NCBI GenBank assembly: GCA_021803345.1
Contig: JAJZLS010000024.1
Location: 1 to 64,000, forward strand
DNA length: 64,000 bases
From: Actinomycetes bacterium
GTDB lineage: Bacteria; Actinomycetota; Acidimicrobiia; Acidimicrobiales; Acidimicrobiaceae
Direction: 5' to 3'
Positions 26,819 to 35,532 of the stretch are shown here, in pieces. Positions within the stretch are counted from its first letter, which is position 1. Each line of letters opens with the position of its first letter. Both the position numbers and the translations under genes were made by a program. A model generated the notes under the pieces. That model ran no database searches, was not told the origin of the DNA, and worked only from the letters and a program-made list of their open reading frames with translations.

Positions 26819-28749
26819 CAGCCAGGCTCACCGCCACCGTCTTTGATGCTACCCAAAAAGTCCTGATAGGCCCGATATTCTTCAGCAATATTTTCAGGAT
26901 TTGTAAATCCATGAGCTTCGCCTTTAAACAAGTTGAAAGTGACTTGTAAACCTTCTGAGATCGCCTGGTTCACAAATTCAACCACCTGATAAGGCGATAC
27001 AACAGGATCTGAGTCACCATGCATGATTAAAAGCGGAACACGATCAAGTTCACTGGGCGTAATCGAGCGGTTTTTATACCTCGCGATTTGATCGGGAAAT
27101 TTCCCTATCAAATCATCAAAGTAACGCGACTCCAAACGGTGAGTGGACCCCACCGTTTCACAGAGATCCACCAGTGGATACTCCGCAATTGCTCCAAAAA
27201 ATAGACCTCTGGTAACTTCGAGAGACCTCAGCGCTGAGTACCCACCCGACGAACCTCCATTAACGACTGATGGTTGAGATCTCATAAGTCCCCTTCGATG
27301 CATATCAGCCATAACACTCAATAGGTCAGCAACTTCGGCCAAACCAAACATTTGATCGAGCGACTCCCGGTGGCTTTTCCCCCAGCCGGTCGATCCCCGA
27401 TAGTCAAATGTGACTACTTGAAAACCAGACTGCATAAACGCGATATTACGGGGGGAAAAAGTCACTAGCGACTGGTCGGTAGGGCCACCATGAAAGCTGA
27501 ATAATGTAGGCAGATCCTCGTTGCAGCTTGGCCGGTAAAGCTTATATGGCACAGAGGCTGGGGGTAAAGATTTGAACTCTTGTAGCCAGGTTGGTGTAAT
27601 GTAACTATATAACTCGTCCGAATATTGAGCTGTAAATGATTCTGGCTCAGTATTTGCAGCATCATAAATAGCATTCGGGTGGATTCTCCCAACTTCAACG
27701 CGATCAAATCCACTTAAGTCATACTTAACCACCTGATTGGGAGTCTTGGCGCCAGTACGAATTGCCAACAAAGAGTTACTGGACAGACTCAGTCCAAAAT
27801 GATGCGCTTTCCCTAAATCATCTACCTGATTGGATTCAGTACTCACCGAGATCAACCGCCCAAATCCCCCCTCGTTCCTCGAAAGAAACAGCTTTTCCTG
27901 GTCAGATGAAAACTCGAATGTTCTGCTTCCTCCCCCCCAGGGCGGGCTGCCATGTTCGAAGGGTTCAGACAAAACCTGCCTTGCCTTCCAGATATCAAGA
28001 TCCGCAATCCACAGGTTTAAGTACTGTTTAGTTTCAGCCAAAAATCCAAGGCAGGATCCTGAACGGGATAGCCTGGGCTGCGAGACGTAATAGTCACCTC
28101 CGGCCACAATAGCTATCGGATTTTCGGCCGAAGTCAGATCAACCATGGCGATCTGACTCCTTTGCCAAGGCATTTTTGGCAACGACCACTCGTGCCATAC
28201 AACGCAATTTCCAGATTTGCTGAGGCTGACATCGATGATGAAATCAGGTCTTTCTGTGACCACGTAATCTGGAATATTGGTGATGCCAGTAAACGGAAGT
28301 AAATCTCTGGGCCTCTCTGATATTGTCGTCGGCGGATCCTGCCGGTTGCAATCAAAAAGTACAACCCGATTTCCAAAAATGACTGCAGCGATCGTTGACT
28401 GGTGATTACCTAATGAGATTTGTGAAACCCCGGGCCCAGAATAGACTGCTGAGATCTCCTCTGTTACTAAATCAAGTCTTGAGATACCACCATTTCTGTC
28501 AACATAATAAAGTTCGCGGCCCTCGTCACCAAGCTGGTAAGTCCCGCCACCCAGTGGATGGGGAAACTTTATCTGCAGTTCAAATTTCTTGTTGTGGGAA
28601 GGATCCAGAAAATCTACCAAACAGACCCTCGTCTTGCCTGCAACCTTCTCTAAATAAGTTGCATACCTTCCATCTTGGCTTAATTGAGGATCCGCTACTG
28701 AGCTAAGATTGGCGAAATCATCAGGAGTTAAACTTTTTAAAAGACTCAT
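26815..28749 (-). CDS. S9 family prolyl-oligopeptidase-type peptidase
   Basis: A two-domain serine peptidase. The first 380 residues are a beta-propeller-like region with WD/PD40-type repeats. The C-terminal alpha/beta-hydrolase has the nucleophile elbow GGSSGGYSALRS, the acid region MHGDSDPVVSPYQ and the histidine in GEAHGF. This is the DPP/acylaminoacyl-peptidase layout. There is no signal peptide, so it is probably cytoplasmic and degrades short peptides. ATG at 28749 is preferred over a TTG three codons upstream. It follows the mutase gene by 36 nt and may be cotranscribed. Confidence 0.87.
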   Translation of the reverse strand: MSLLKSLTPDDFANLSSVADPQLSQDGRYATYLEKVAGKTRVCLVDFLDPSHNKKFELQIKFPHPLGGGTYQLGDEGRELYYVDRNGGISRLDLVTEEISAVYSGPGVSQISLGNHQSTIAAVIFGNRVVLFDCNRQDPPTTISERPRDLLPFTGITNIPDYVVTERPDFIIDVSLSKSGNCVVWHEWSLPKMPWQRSQIAMVDLTSAENPIAIVAGGDYYVSQPRLSRSGSCLGFLAETKQYLNLWIADLDIWKARQVLSEPFEHGSPPWGGGSRTFEFSSDQEKLFLSRNEGGFGRLISVSTESNQVDDLGKAHHFGLSLSSNSLLAIRTGAKTPNQVVKYDLSGFDRVEVGRIHPNAIYDAANTEPESFTAQYSDELYSYITPTWLQEFKSLPPASVPYKLYRPSCNEDLPTLFSFHGGPTDQSLVTFSPRNIAFMQSGFQVVTFDYRGSTGWGKSHRESLDQMFGLAEVADLLSVMADMHRRGLMRSQPSVVNGGSSGGYSALRSLEVTRGLFFGAIAEYPLVDLCETVGSTHRLESRYFDDLIGKFPDQIARYKNRSITPSELDRVPLLIMHGDSDPVVSPYQVVEFVNQAISEGLQVTFNLFKGEAHGFTNPENIAEEYRAYQDFLGSIKDGGGEPGC

Positions 28750-28785
28750 CAGATTCAACCTAGCTAGAAAAGCGAGGTTGTCAAT

Positions 28786-30444
28786 CTAAATAGGTAAATT
28801 CTCGGACCATGCTCCAAAGACTTCCTCGAGGGCGTTCATTGTCTCGCCAACGGTGGCTCGTACCCTTGCCACCTCTATAAAAGCGGGCATTGTGTTAGCG
28901 AGCGGATCTTTAGCAACCGCTTTCAGGTTCTCAAGGGCATCTAGCACTTTATTTGAGTCCCGCTGCTCTTTAACTTTTGCCAGCCTTCGCTTTTGTTCTT
29001 CCTCGACTTCCGGTCCAATTACTAAAATCGGGATTTGAGAATCCTCGTTGCCTTCAAAAAACTGATTCACTCCTACCACGATTCGTTCTCCGGCTGAAAC
29101 CTTCTTTTCAAAACCGTAGGACGCATTGGCAATTTCACCAACAAAATATCCGTTTTCGATCCCGGCATAAATACCTTCAAGAATCGATCCTGAGCCAAAC
29201 TGATCCAAGTGAGCAAATATCTTTTCGGCTTCGGCTTCTATGACATCGGTGAGATGCTCAACCAGGTATGACCCGCCTAACGGATCAGCAACATTTGCAA
29301 TCCCGGTTTCGTGCGCCAGTACCTGCTGGGTACGAAGAGCAATCCGGGCCGCTTTTTCCGTTGGCAATGCAAGAACCTCGTCCATAGAGTTGGTGTGAAG
29401 TGACTGAGTGCCTCCCATAATTCCGGCCACCGCTTCTATTGCCGTTCTCACTATGTTTAGCTCAGGTTGCTGAGCTGTGAGTGAAACTCCTGAAGTCTGA
29501 GTGTGAAATCTGAGTAGCAGCGACTTTTCATTCTTGGCTTGATACCGCTGCTTCATCCATCTTGCCCAGATCCGCCTTGCCGCTCTGAACTTGGCAATCT
29601 CCTCAAAAAAGTCGATGTGCGAATTGAAAAAGAACGAAAGGCTGGGAGCAAATGAATCCACGTCCATCCCTGCCGCAATGGCTGCTTCCACATAGCCAAA
29701 ACCATTTGCAAGAGTAAATGCAAGCTCCTGAACAGCGGTAGAACCGGCTTCCCGGATATGATATCCAGAAACCGATACACTGTGCCATTTCGGCATTTCG
29801 GCAGAACAGAATTTAATGCTATCCACCACAAGTCTTACGGACGGCCTGGGAGGATACCGATACTCTTTTTGCGCCTGATATTCCTTTAATATGTCGTTTT
29901 GAAGGGTCCCTCCCAGCTGGGATATACCTATTCCCTTTTCCTCGGCGGCCACAATGTACATCGCCAGGATCAGAGGAGCTGGGGAATTGATCGTCATCGA
30001 CGTGGTTACTTGGGCCAAATCTATTTGATCAAACAGATCAATCATGTCCTCAACGGTATCGATCGCCACTCCGCACTTGCCGACTTCTCCCAGCGAATAA
30101 GGATCATCGGAGTCCCTTCCCATCAAAGTGGGTAAGTCAAAAGCTGTTGAAAGACCGCTACCTCCAGCCCTCAAAATTTCCAGGAACCGACGATTGGTAT
30201 CGCAGGCTGTACCAAATCCCGCGAACATTCGCATTGTCCAAAGCTTGGAACGGTACATCGAAGCATACGGCCCTCGGGTGTAGGGGTACTCTCCTGGAAG
30301 ACTGACTTCTTCGATTGCATTTTCATCGGGTTCGATGGGACCCTGGGGTCCGTATACCGGCGCCAGGGGCAGTCCGGACAAAGTGTCAAAGTTTTGATTC
30401 CGCAGGGTCGAGGAATTGTATAAATCCCTCCATTTATCAGCCAT
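28786..30444 (-). CDS. Methylmalonyl-CoA mutase large (alpha) subunit, lacking the B12-binding domain
   Basis: A TIM-barrel acyl-CoA mutase of 552 residues that interconverts (R)-methylmalonyl-CoA and succinyl-CoA with adenosylcobalamin. Substrate-contact positions match true methylmalonyl-CoA mutases: Tyr64 in PYASMY, Arg204 in PSVRLV and His229 in SGYHIREAG. The cobalamin-binding C-terminal domain (DxHxxG) is absent, as in two-subunit enzymes, so a separate small subunit must exist outside the window. Nearby meaB and bluB support B12-dependent metabolism. It lies downstream of the ornithine-cyclodeaminase-type gene. Confidence 0.92.
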   Translation of the reverse strand: MADKWRDLYNSSTLRNQNFDTLSGLPLAPVYGPQGPIEPDENAIEEVSLPGEYPYTRGPYASMYRSKLWTMRMFAGFGTACDTNRRFLEILRAGGSGLSTAFDLPTLMGRDSDDPYSLGEVGKCGVAIDTVEDMIDLFDQIDLAQVTTSMTINSPAPLILAMYIVAAEEKGIGISQLGGTLQNDILKEYQAQKEYRYPPRPSVRLVVDSIKFCSAEMPKWHSVSVSGYHIREAGSTAVQELAFTLANGFGYVEAAIAAGMDVDSFAPSLSFFFNSHIDFFEEIAKFRAARRIWARWMKQRYQAKNEKSLLLRFHTQTSGVSLTAQQPELNIVRTAIEAVAGIMGGTQSLHTNSMDEVLALPTEKAARIALRTQQVLAHETGIANVADPLGGSYLVEHLTDVIEAEAEKIFAHLDQFGSGSILEGIYAGIENGYFVGEIANASYGFEKKVSAGERIVVGVNQFFEGNEDSQIPILVIGPEVEEEQKRRLAKVKEQRDSNKVLDALENLKAVAKDPLANTMPAFIEVARVRATVGETMNALEEVFGAWSENLPI

Positions 30445-30521
30445 GTTCCCATACTAGTTCAATCACGTACGGATCCAAACAATATTGGTCAAACCTATAT
30501 TCAGCCCAGGGCCTCGAACAC

Positions 30522-31619
30522 CTACTTTTGAAGAATTGGCTGTAAAAATCTCTCTGAAGGCACCAGATAGCCCACATTTTCCTGTTCTGCTCTTTGATAG
30601 GCCAACATTGCAACTGCAGCAAACTGTATTGCGGTGCCATGTCCGACATAACAGGTGATTTCTGAATCATGGCCCCTTCCTGGAGCAGTTCCAGCAATCA
30701 CGTCTGCAAGAAAGGGGTACTCCTCCCAAATATGACCAGGCTCCTTCCACCAGCCTTTAGCCATTTCGTTCAACTTCATTCCTCGCAACTCACCTACCAC
30801 CACGTGAACAGTGTCACCTGCACTACCGACAACCACTCTGTCGCACTTATCAATCACGCCCATATCCACTTCCTGCTTCTTGATGCAATTTATGTGCATC
30901 CCTGGGTGGAGCCATTCGGATTTAATGGTTGGCACTAAAGTATTGGTTGCTGAAATAATTATTTCTGCTCCTTGCACCGCATCATCAGCACTTTGAGCAG
31001 CTTCCACCATTGACGGGACCTGTAGCCGCATCTTGCCGACAAACTCGTTGCGGTGAGAAGCATTTGGGCTGAAGACTCGAAAGGTACAGTCCGGCCTTAG
31101 GGAGGCAAGTGCAGCCAACTGAGTCTCAGCTTGATAGCCACTTCCCAAAAAACCAACAATACGAGCATCGGCGTTAGCAAGATATTTTACAGCAAGAGCG
31201 CTTGTCACGCCCACACGAATCCTTTGAATCTCTCCATCAGTAAAAATTGCCAACAGTTCGCCGGTTGAAACACGGTACAAAATAAGTAACCCATTTTCCT
31301 TGCCTATTGTGACCGATGCTTCCTGGGACTTGGTCAATTTCTCCCGGCGAGAGTCGCCACCTTCTTTAGGGATTCGAAGCAGATCGGAATCTACCCTCAG
31401 GCAAGCTGCATCAAGCGACGGCACAACTCCGCTCATCGATTTGAAAGAGTTGATTGCATTAAATTTCCCGGCTCGGGAAAGCACGTCATGCCGTCTGACG
31501 CTTGCCGCGTCCCCCTTGCCAAGGTCTCTAAAAGCCACCTCTAAGGGCTCAAAACAACTGTCAAGGTCAATTAGTTTCGCGACTTCGTCGTTATTTATAA
31601 GACGGACAAATTCTGGCAT
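30522..31619 (-). CDS. Ornithine cyclodeaminase / mu-crystallin family protein
   Basis: A 365-residue member of the ornithine cyclodeaminase/alanine dehydrogenase/mu-crystallin family of NAD(P)-dependent imine or amino-acid enzymes. The Rossmann motif is GFLGSGYQAETQL near residue 155, after the typical TSALAVKYLA, and ISATNT follows in the nucleotide domain. An insertion near residues 80-100 (basic, RREKLTKSQ) is unusual. The start ATG has a GGGGGG box upstream. It is in a run with an SDR and other small-molecule enzymes, suggesting catabolism of an amino or imino compound; the reaction is unknown. Confidence 0.82.
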   Translation of the reverse strand: MPEFVRLINNDEVAKLIDLDSCFEPLEVAFRDLGKGDAASVRRHDVLSRAGKFNAINSFKSMSGVVPSLDAACLRVDSDLLRIPKEGGDSRREKLTKSQEASVTIGKENGLLILYRVSTGELLAIFTDGEIQRIRVGVTSALAVKYLANADARIVGFLGSGYQAETQLAALASLRPDCTFRVFSPNASHRNEFVGKMRLQVPSMVEAAQSADDAVQGAEIIISATNTLVPTIKSEWLHPGMHINCIKKQEVDMGVIDKCDRVVVGSAGDTVHVVVGELRGMKLNEMAKGWWKEPGHIWEEYPFLADVIAGTAPGRGHDSEITCYVGHGTAIQFAAVAMLAYQRAEQENVGYLVPSERFLQPILQK

Positions 31620-31680
31620 AATCCCCCCTCATGGATCAGAATTGCTGCTAAAGCCAGACAAATTGGATCTCAAATATTCT

Positions 31681-32457
31681 TTAGGTAACCTCGCCAATGT
31701 GTGAAAGTTGACCACCGTCAATGATTACTGCGGAACCGGTTATATACGATGCCGCGCGGGAAGCAAGAAAGGCGATAAGATTGGCAATTTCGCCAGGCAG
31801 GGCCATGCGACCTTGAAGAGTTCGGCGTGCCGCCTTTTCTAAATCATCGACTCCGTCAGCTCCAGCATCGACCCGTCTTGGAGTCATAACAGGCCCTGGA
31901 CACACCGCATTTACTCGAATGCCCTTTCTGCTTGCCTCGATTGCTGCTGCTTTGGTTAGACTGACAATCGCTCCTTTTGAGGCTGAATATGCAGCTTTAT
32001 TACTGCGTGATGCAAAAGCATAAGTAGAGGACATATTGACCACTGAGCCAGTATTTTCTCTCATCATCGGGAGAAATTCTCTAACCATCAAAAACATGCT
32101 TGTCACGTTGGTTTGCATAATCCTGTTCCAATGTGCAAGATCCATTTTCTCAAGTGAACTAGTCGAACCGACGCCCGCGATATTTACAAGGGAAGCTATC
32201 TCCCCAAAATCGCTAAATACCTCTTTAGCAAGTTGCCTTACTTCAGATTCCTGTGACACGTCGATGGAATAGTACCGTTCCGGCCAATCCAGGCCGAGAG
32301 CTGTTCCATGTTGAGATAACCCAAATGTTGGGTCTGAATCGACAGCGACTATTTTGGCACCTAAATCAGTAAACAGCTCACAACAGCTCAGTCCGATCCC
32401 AGATGCTGCCCCGGTTATTACAACTGGGGCTCCATCAAATTTCAGTAGATCAAGCAA
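31681..32457 (-). CDS. Short-chain dehydrogenase/reductase (classical SDR)
   Basis: A 258-residue NAD(P)-dependent oxidoreductase. It has the cofactor motif TGAASGIG, the NxAG-type NIAGVG, the catalytic Ser in VVNMSSTYAF, and Y-x3-K in AAYSASKGAI. Asp near the end of beta-2 (VAVDSD) suggests NAD rather than NADP. TTG at 32457 is supported by AGGGAG six bases upstream. It precedes the ornithine-cyclodeaminase-type gene by 61 nt. The alcohol or keto substrate is unknown. Confidence 0.86.
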   Translation of the reverse strand: MLDLLKFDGAPVVITGAASGIGLSCCELFTDLGAKIVAVDSDPTFGLSQHGTALGLDWPERYYSIDVSQESEVRQLAKEVFSDFGEIASLVNIAGVGSTSSLEKMDLAHWNRIMQTNVTSMFLMVREFLPMMRENTGSVVNMSSTYAFASRSNKAAYSASKGAIVSLTKAAAIEASRKGIRVNAVCPGPVMTPRRVDAGADGVDDLEKAARRTLQGRMALPGEIANLIAFLASRAASYITGSAVIIDGGQLSHIGEVT

Positions 32458-32804
32458 TACTGTCTCCCTGGCACTTTCTATTATAAAAAACTATAAGCCC
32501 AATCTGCGAAAAAATAAAGATACCGGCAACGTTAAAATCCGGAGTGACTTTTTGAATGATGTTTTGATCAGATTCGAATAATGAGCGGCAAAACCGGAAA
32601 ATCATTCTAAAACTAACTACAACCAGGTTATTTATGGTCTGAACCTCAACCACAACCAAAATTGTGCCAATGCCAGATTCACTTCTTGGCCTTCATATGC
32701 ACGACCTTGCCCAGCCTAATTAATCAAAATCACACTTTGTGCAACTCATAACTTTGCTGGCACTGCTCACCTGTATATTTTCAGTCCGAACCTCAATCCC
32801 ACTT
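32458..32804. other. Intergenic region with an imperfect direct repeat
   Basis: No gene is supported in these 347 nt. Two related segments, 32629-32653 and 32776-32800, share TATTT and GAACCTCAA (about 19 of 25 positions) 147 bp apart. The rest is AT-rich and presumably holds the SDR promoter. Confidence 0.45.
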
Positions 32805-33605
32805 TTATTCAAATCTGACGTTCTTGCTGAAGTCATAATCACGATCTTTATCGCTCTCGAATTCCCACCGAATTCTGTTCGCCCGGAGTGAGGTCGGAGA
32901 TAAATGCTGCTTCAGAAATTTAACTATTTCATACATTGCGTTCTCGGCAGAAATCTTACGGTATCTGCCAGGCATGGTGCTGTTGAGCCAGCCATGGGGA
33001 GCATCTTCAAAAATCTTTATACGGTAACTCTTTTCTGACTGCTCCAGTGCATTACGAAGCTTCAACACAGACGGTATTGAGATCGAATGATCCAGTTCAC
33101 CATAGAGACCAAGCAGAGGCGCATTGAGGTCTCGGATGATCTCGTCCATCGACTCAGGATGCAGATCCGATCTCTCCCAGCTGCTGACTGCTCCATAGAG
33201 AACGATACAGGCTTTGAGCTCTCTCTTGGAACCGTAAATCACTGGGTACCGACCCGTTTGGCATACCCCAATCATGGCAAGCTTATCCACATCTGCGTAT
33301 TTGCCTTGTCCAATCCATTGAACGACTTCGTCCAACCTTTCAAGGACGAATGAATCGGACGGGTTCGCTTTGACCTTCCCCTGGTGCAAAGAGTCTTGAT
33401 CCTCGAGGTAGTAGAAGATATCCGGTGTAACAACGCAGTACCCCTCGGTCGATATAGTTCTCGCCAAATCCCCAGTATGTTGAACCAACCCGTACCGTTC
33501 ATGCAGCAAGACCACAGTTGGCAATATACCGCTTTGATCTTCTGGACGATATAACGTTATCGGCATTTCCGACTCAAGCGTTGCCGACGTAGTTTCAATT
33601 TGCAA
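32805..33605 (-). CDS. Dienelactone hydrolase family protein
   Basis: A 266-residue alpha/beta-hydrolase. The nucleophile elbow carries cysteine, MIGVCQTGRYP, as in true dienelactone hydrolases, with acid in LYGELDHSIS and His in APHGWLN. LLHERYGL near residue 34 is the typical early strand-loop. Such enzymes open lactone rings during degradation of (chloro)aromatic or related compounds. TTG at 33605 has AGGGGG seven bases upstream. It lies downstream of the isochorismatase-fold gene and probably shares its transcript. Cofactor-free; cytoplasmic. Confidence 0.85.
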   Translation of the reverse strand: MQIETTSATLESEMPITLYRPEDQSGILPTVVLLHERYGLVQHTGDLARTISTEGYCVVTPDIFYYLEDQDSLHQGKVKANPSDSFVLERLDEVVQWIGQGKYADVDKLAMIGVCQTGRYPVIYGSKRELKACIVLYGAVSSWERSDLHPESMDEIIRDLNAPLLGLYGELDHSISIPSVLKLRNALEQSEKSYRIKIFEDAPHGWLNSTMPGRYRKISAENAMYEIVKFLKQHLSPTSLRANRIRWEFESDKDRDYDFSKNVRFE

Positions 33606-33658
33606 ATCAATGCCCCCTCAAGCTGACTGTTAGCAATAAGCGCTAATCACGCCTAACG

Positions 33659-34291
33659 CTATTGACAGATATTTTCTAGAACTTGGGCCACGGTTCGAAC
33701 CCTGCACATCCTAGGGAATACTTTGTCTAGAAAGAATTCCTTTTGCTCTTGGAACCCGTGACAGCCGTCCCGAACTATTGTCACCTGATAATCGAGATCC
33801 CGTGCAGCATACGCAGTTGACGCAACACCGACGTGAGTCGACCCACCGACTAGCAAAATTGTCGAGATACCGAGCGATCGCAGGGTGGTGTCCAGAGCTG
33901 TTCCATGAAAAGCAGACCACCGATGCTTGGGAATGTCAAAATCCTGTTCACTCATTTCAAATTCACGCAGAGGCTGAAGCATAGGAGAGCCAGCACCATA
34001 AGGAGGCTTTGTCGGCGGAGGGTTTTCAGCTCCCCACGGCCTAAATGAAGGATCTGTGTCAGACATAGTCAGAGCGAAATCTCTACCATCTGCCCGATGG
34101 TCCGCCCTTGCAAACATCACCGGTATTCCCACACTTCGACAGCCATGCAGCAGTTCGACCACCTTGGGTATTGTCCCAGCCTTTTCGATTGGCTCCCGGT
34201 AGCACTCAAGCATGTCAAATACCACCAGTGCTGTGGCTGATGCTGAGAGTCTTTCGTCGCCGAACTGTGCTCCCTGAGAATCACGAGCCAT
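33659..34291 (-). CDS. Isochorismatase-fold hydrolase lacking the nucleophilic Cys
   Basis: A 210-residue protein of the isochorismatase/cysteine-hydrolase superfamily. The catalytic Asp is in VVFDMLECY and the Lys in DIPKHRWSAF. The loop that normally carries the nucleophile (TxxCVxxTA in amidohydrolases) here reads THVGVASTAYAA, so Gly replaces Cys. Gly at this point is seen in true isochorismatases (EntB, PhzD), which act without a covalent intermediate, so the enzyme may hydrolyse a vinyl ether rather than an amide. ATG at 34291 has GGAG seven bases upstream. Confidence 0.82.
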   Translation of the reverse strand: MARDSQGAQFGDERLSASATALVVFDMLECYREPIEKAGTIPKVVELLHGCRSVGIPVMFARADHRADGRDFALTMSDTDPSFRPWGAENPPPTKPPYGAGSPMLQPLREFEMSEQDFDIPKHRWSAFHGTALDTTLRSLGISTILLVGGSTHVGVASTAYAARDLDYQVTIVRDGCHGFQEQKEFFLDKVFPRMCRVRTVAQVLENICQ

Positions 34292-34671
34292 ACAACTTCT
34301 CCTTAAACCGCTGGGATTTCATAAGACTCACCACAGCATACTCAACTGGTTAGAAGCGGGTGATACCAAGGCTCCCAAATCGCGCTATTGGAATAATCTT
34401 AACACACTTGAACTATCAGATGGAAAAGCAGCAAGATACTCCGATTAAGAACCGGGACTCAGAGCAGTGGCGAACTAAGGTCACTTCGTTCTCTGGGTTT
34501 GGGTACAATCTCTGTCCGATACTCATATAGTTATGTTAATTCCTGGGTGTTACATCCTGGCTGTGCCAGGACTCGCCCTTGACCCCACGGATAAATCCGG
34601 GGGCTTGCGGACTTATTTCGGTCAATCAGGCGAGAAGTGCAATACAAAGTTTCCACAGAGGAGCAATCGAG
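34292..34671. other. Divergent promoter region
   Basis: This 380-nt region separates the leftward isochorismatase-fold gene from the rightward SDR gene and should contain both promoters. A TACAAT at 34504-34509 is a possible rightward -10; no good -35 is visible. Translation before 34672 in the SDR frame is open but unlikely to be used. Confidence 0.45.
34658..34663 (+). promoter_or_regulatory. Ribosome-binding site that fixes the SDR start
   Basis: GAGGAG lies 8 nt before the GTG at 34672. It marks that GTG as the start, rather than the ATG 93 nt upstream, and gives a standard SDR N-terminus. Confidence 0.7.
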
Positions 34672-35406
34672 GTGAAAAAAGTTATCGTAGTCACTGGCGG
34701 AGGGCAGGGCATCGGGCTTGCTATTTGCAATAAATTGGCCAGTGACAGTAGTTCAGCCATAGCCATAATCGAAAAGACAAACCTGGGTCACAAAGTGGCA
34801 GCCCAGTTGCAGAAAAGAGGCATAGCCGCCATCAGCGTCCAGGCCGACGTATCGAAAGAAAAAGAGGTGAAATCAGCTCAAGAAGAAATATCAAAGTTTG
34901 GAGTGGTGAAATGTGTGGTCAATAATGCGGGAATCTTTCCCAGGCAGTCAGCGCTCGAAATCGACTACCAGAGGTGGCTGAATTGCATCGAGGTTAATTT
35001 AGGCGGAACGTTTTTAGTCAGTCGAGCCTTTGTGCCCCAAATGCTCGAGTCTGGCGAAGGCACAATTGTAAACATCACCTCAGGAAGAGCTATCGGTGGT
35101 GCGCCATTGGGTTCACATTACGCGTCTTCCAAGGGCGGCATCATCTCGCTGACCAGGTCTCTGGCTCTCGAATGGGCGCCCCTCATCAGAGTGAATGCGG
35201 TCATGCCTGGAGTAACCGATACGGCACAGCCACGTGAAGCTGGCATAAGTGACGAGGAACTCTACAGCCGCGGTTCCAAAATCCCCTTAGGACGAATTGG
35301 CGATCCAGTCGACATAGCAAATATGGTTTCCTTTCTAATAAGTCCGGAAGCAAAATATATAACAGGCCAAACCTTCGCCGTCAACGGCGGCGCAATCATG
35401 AGGTAA
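34672..35406 (+). CDS. Short-chain dehydrogenase/reductase (FabG-like)
   Basis: A 244-residue classical SDR starting MKKVIVVTGGGQGIGLA. It has NNAG (VVNNAGIF), the catalytic Ser in NITSGRAIG, Y-x3-K in HYASSKGGI and a C-terminal TGQTFAVNGGA typical of FabG-like enzymes. The GTG start is set by GAGGAG upstream. It is divergent from the isochorismatase-fold gene and may belong to the same pathway. The substrate is unknown; it is probably not the fatty-acid FabG, since no fab genes surround it. Confidence 0.86.
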   Translation: MKKVIVVTGGGQGIGLAICNKLASDSSSAIAIIEKTNLGHKVAAQLQKRGIAAISVQADVSKEKEVKSAQEEISKFGVVKCVVNNAGIFPRQSALEIDYQRWLNCIEVNLGGTFLVSRAFVPQMLESGEGTIVNITSGRAIGGAPLGSHYASSKGGIISLTRSLALEWAPLIRVNAVMPGVTDTAQPREAGISDEELYSRGSKIPLGRIGDPVDIANMVSFLISPEAKYITGQTFAVNGGAIMR

Positions 35407-35513
35407 TCAAGCAACGAATTCGGCTTCGATGCTGTGAGAAAGCTGTGAATTAAGATAAATAATTACTAATTGTGCACTTGATCACAAAAGAAGGGATGAA
35501 AACTACCTAAAGT

Positions 35514-35522
35514 TGTTATAAC
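35514..35522 (+). promoter_or_regulatory. Extended -10 promoter of glpX
   Basis: TGTTATAAC at 35514-35522 is an extended -10, identical to the one before galT. It ends 10 nt before the glpX ATG, so transcription would begin within about five bases of the start codon, giving a nearly leaderless mRNA. No clear -35 is seen. Confidence 0.5.
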
Positions 35523-35532
35523 GTCTAAGGCA

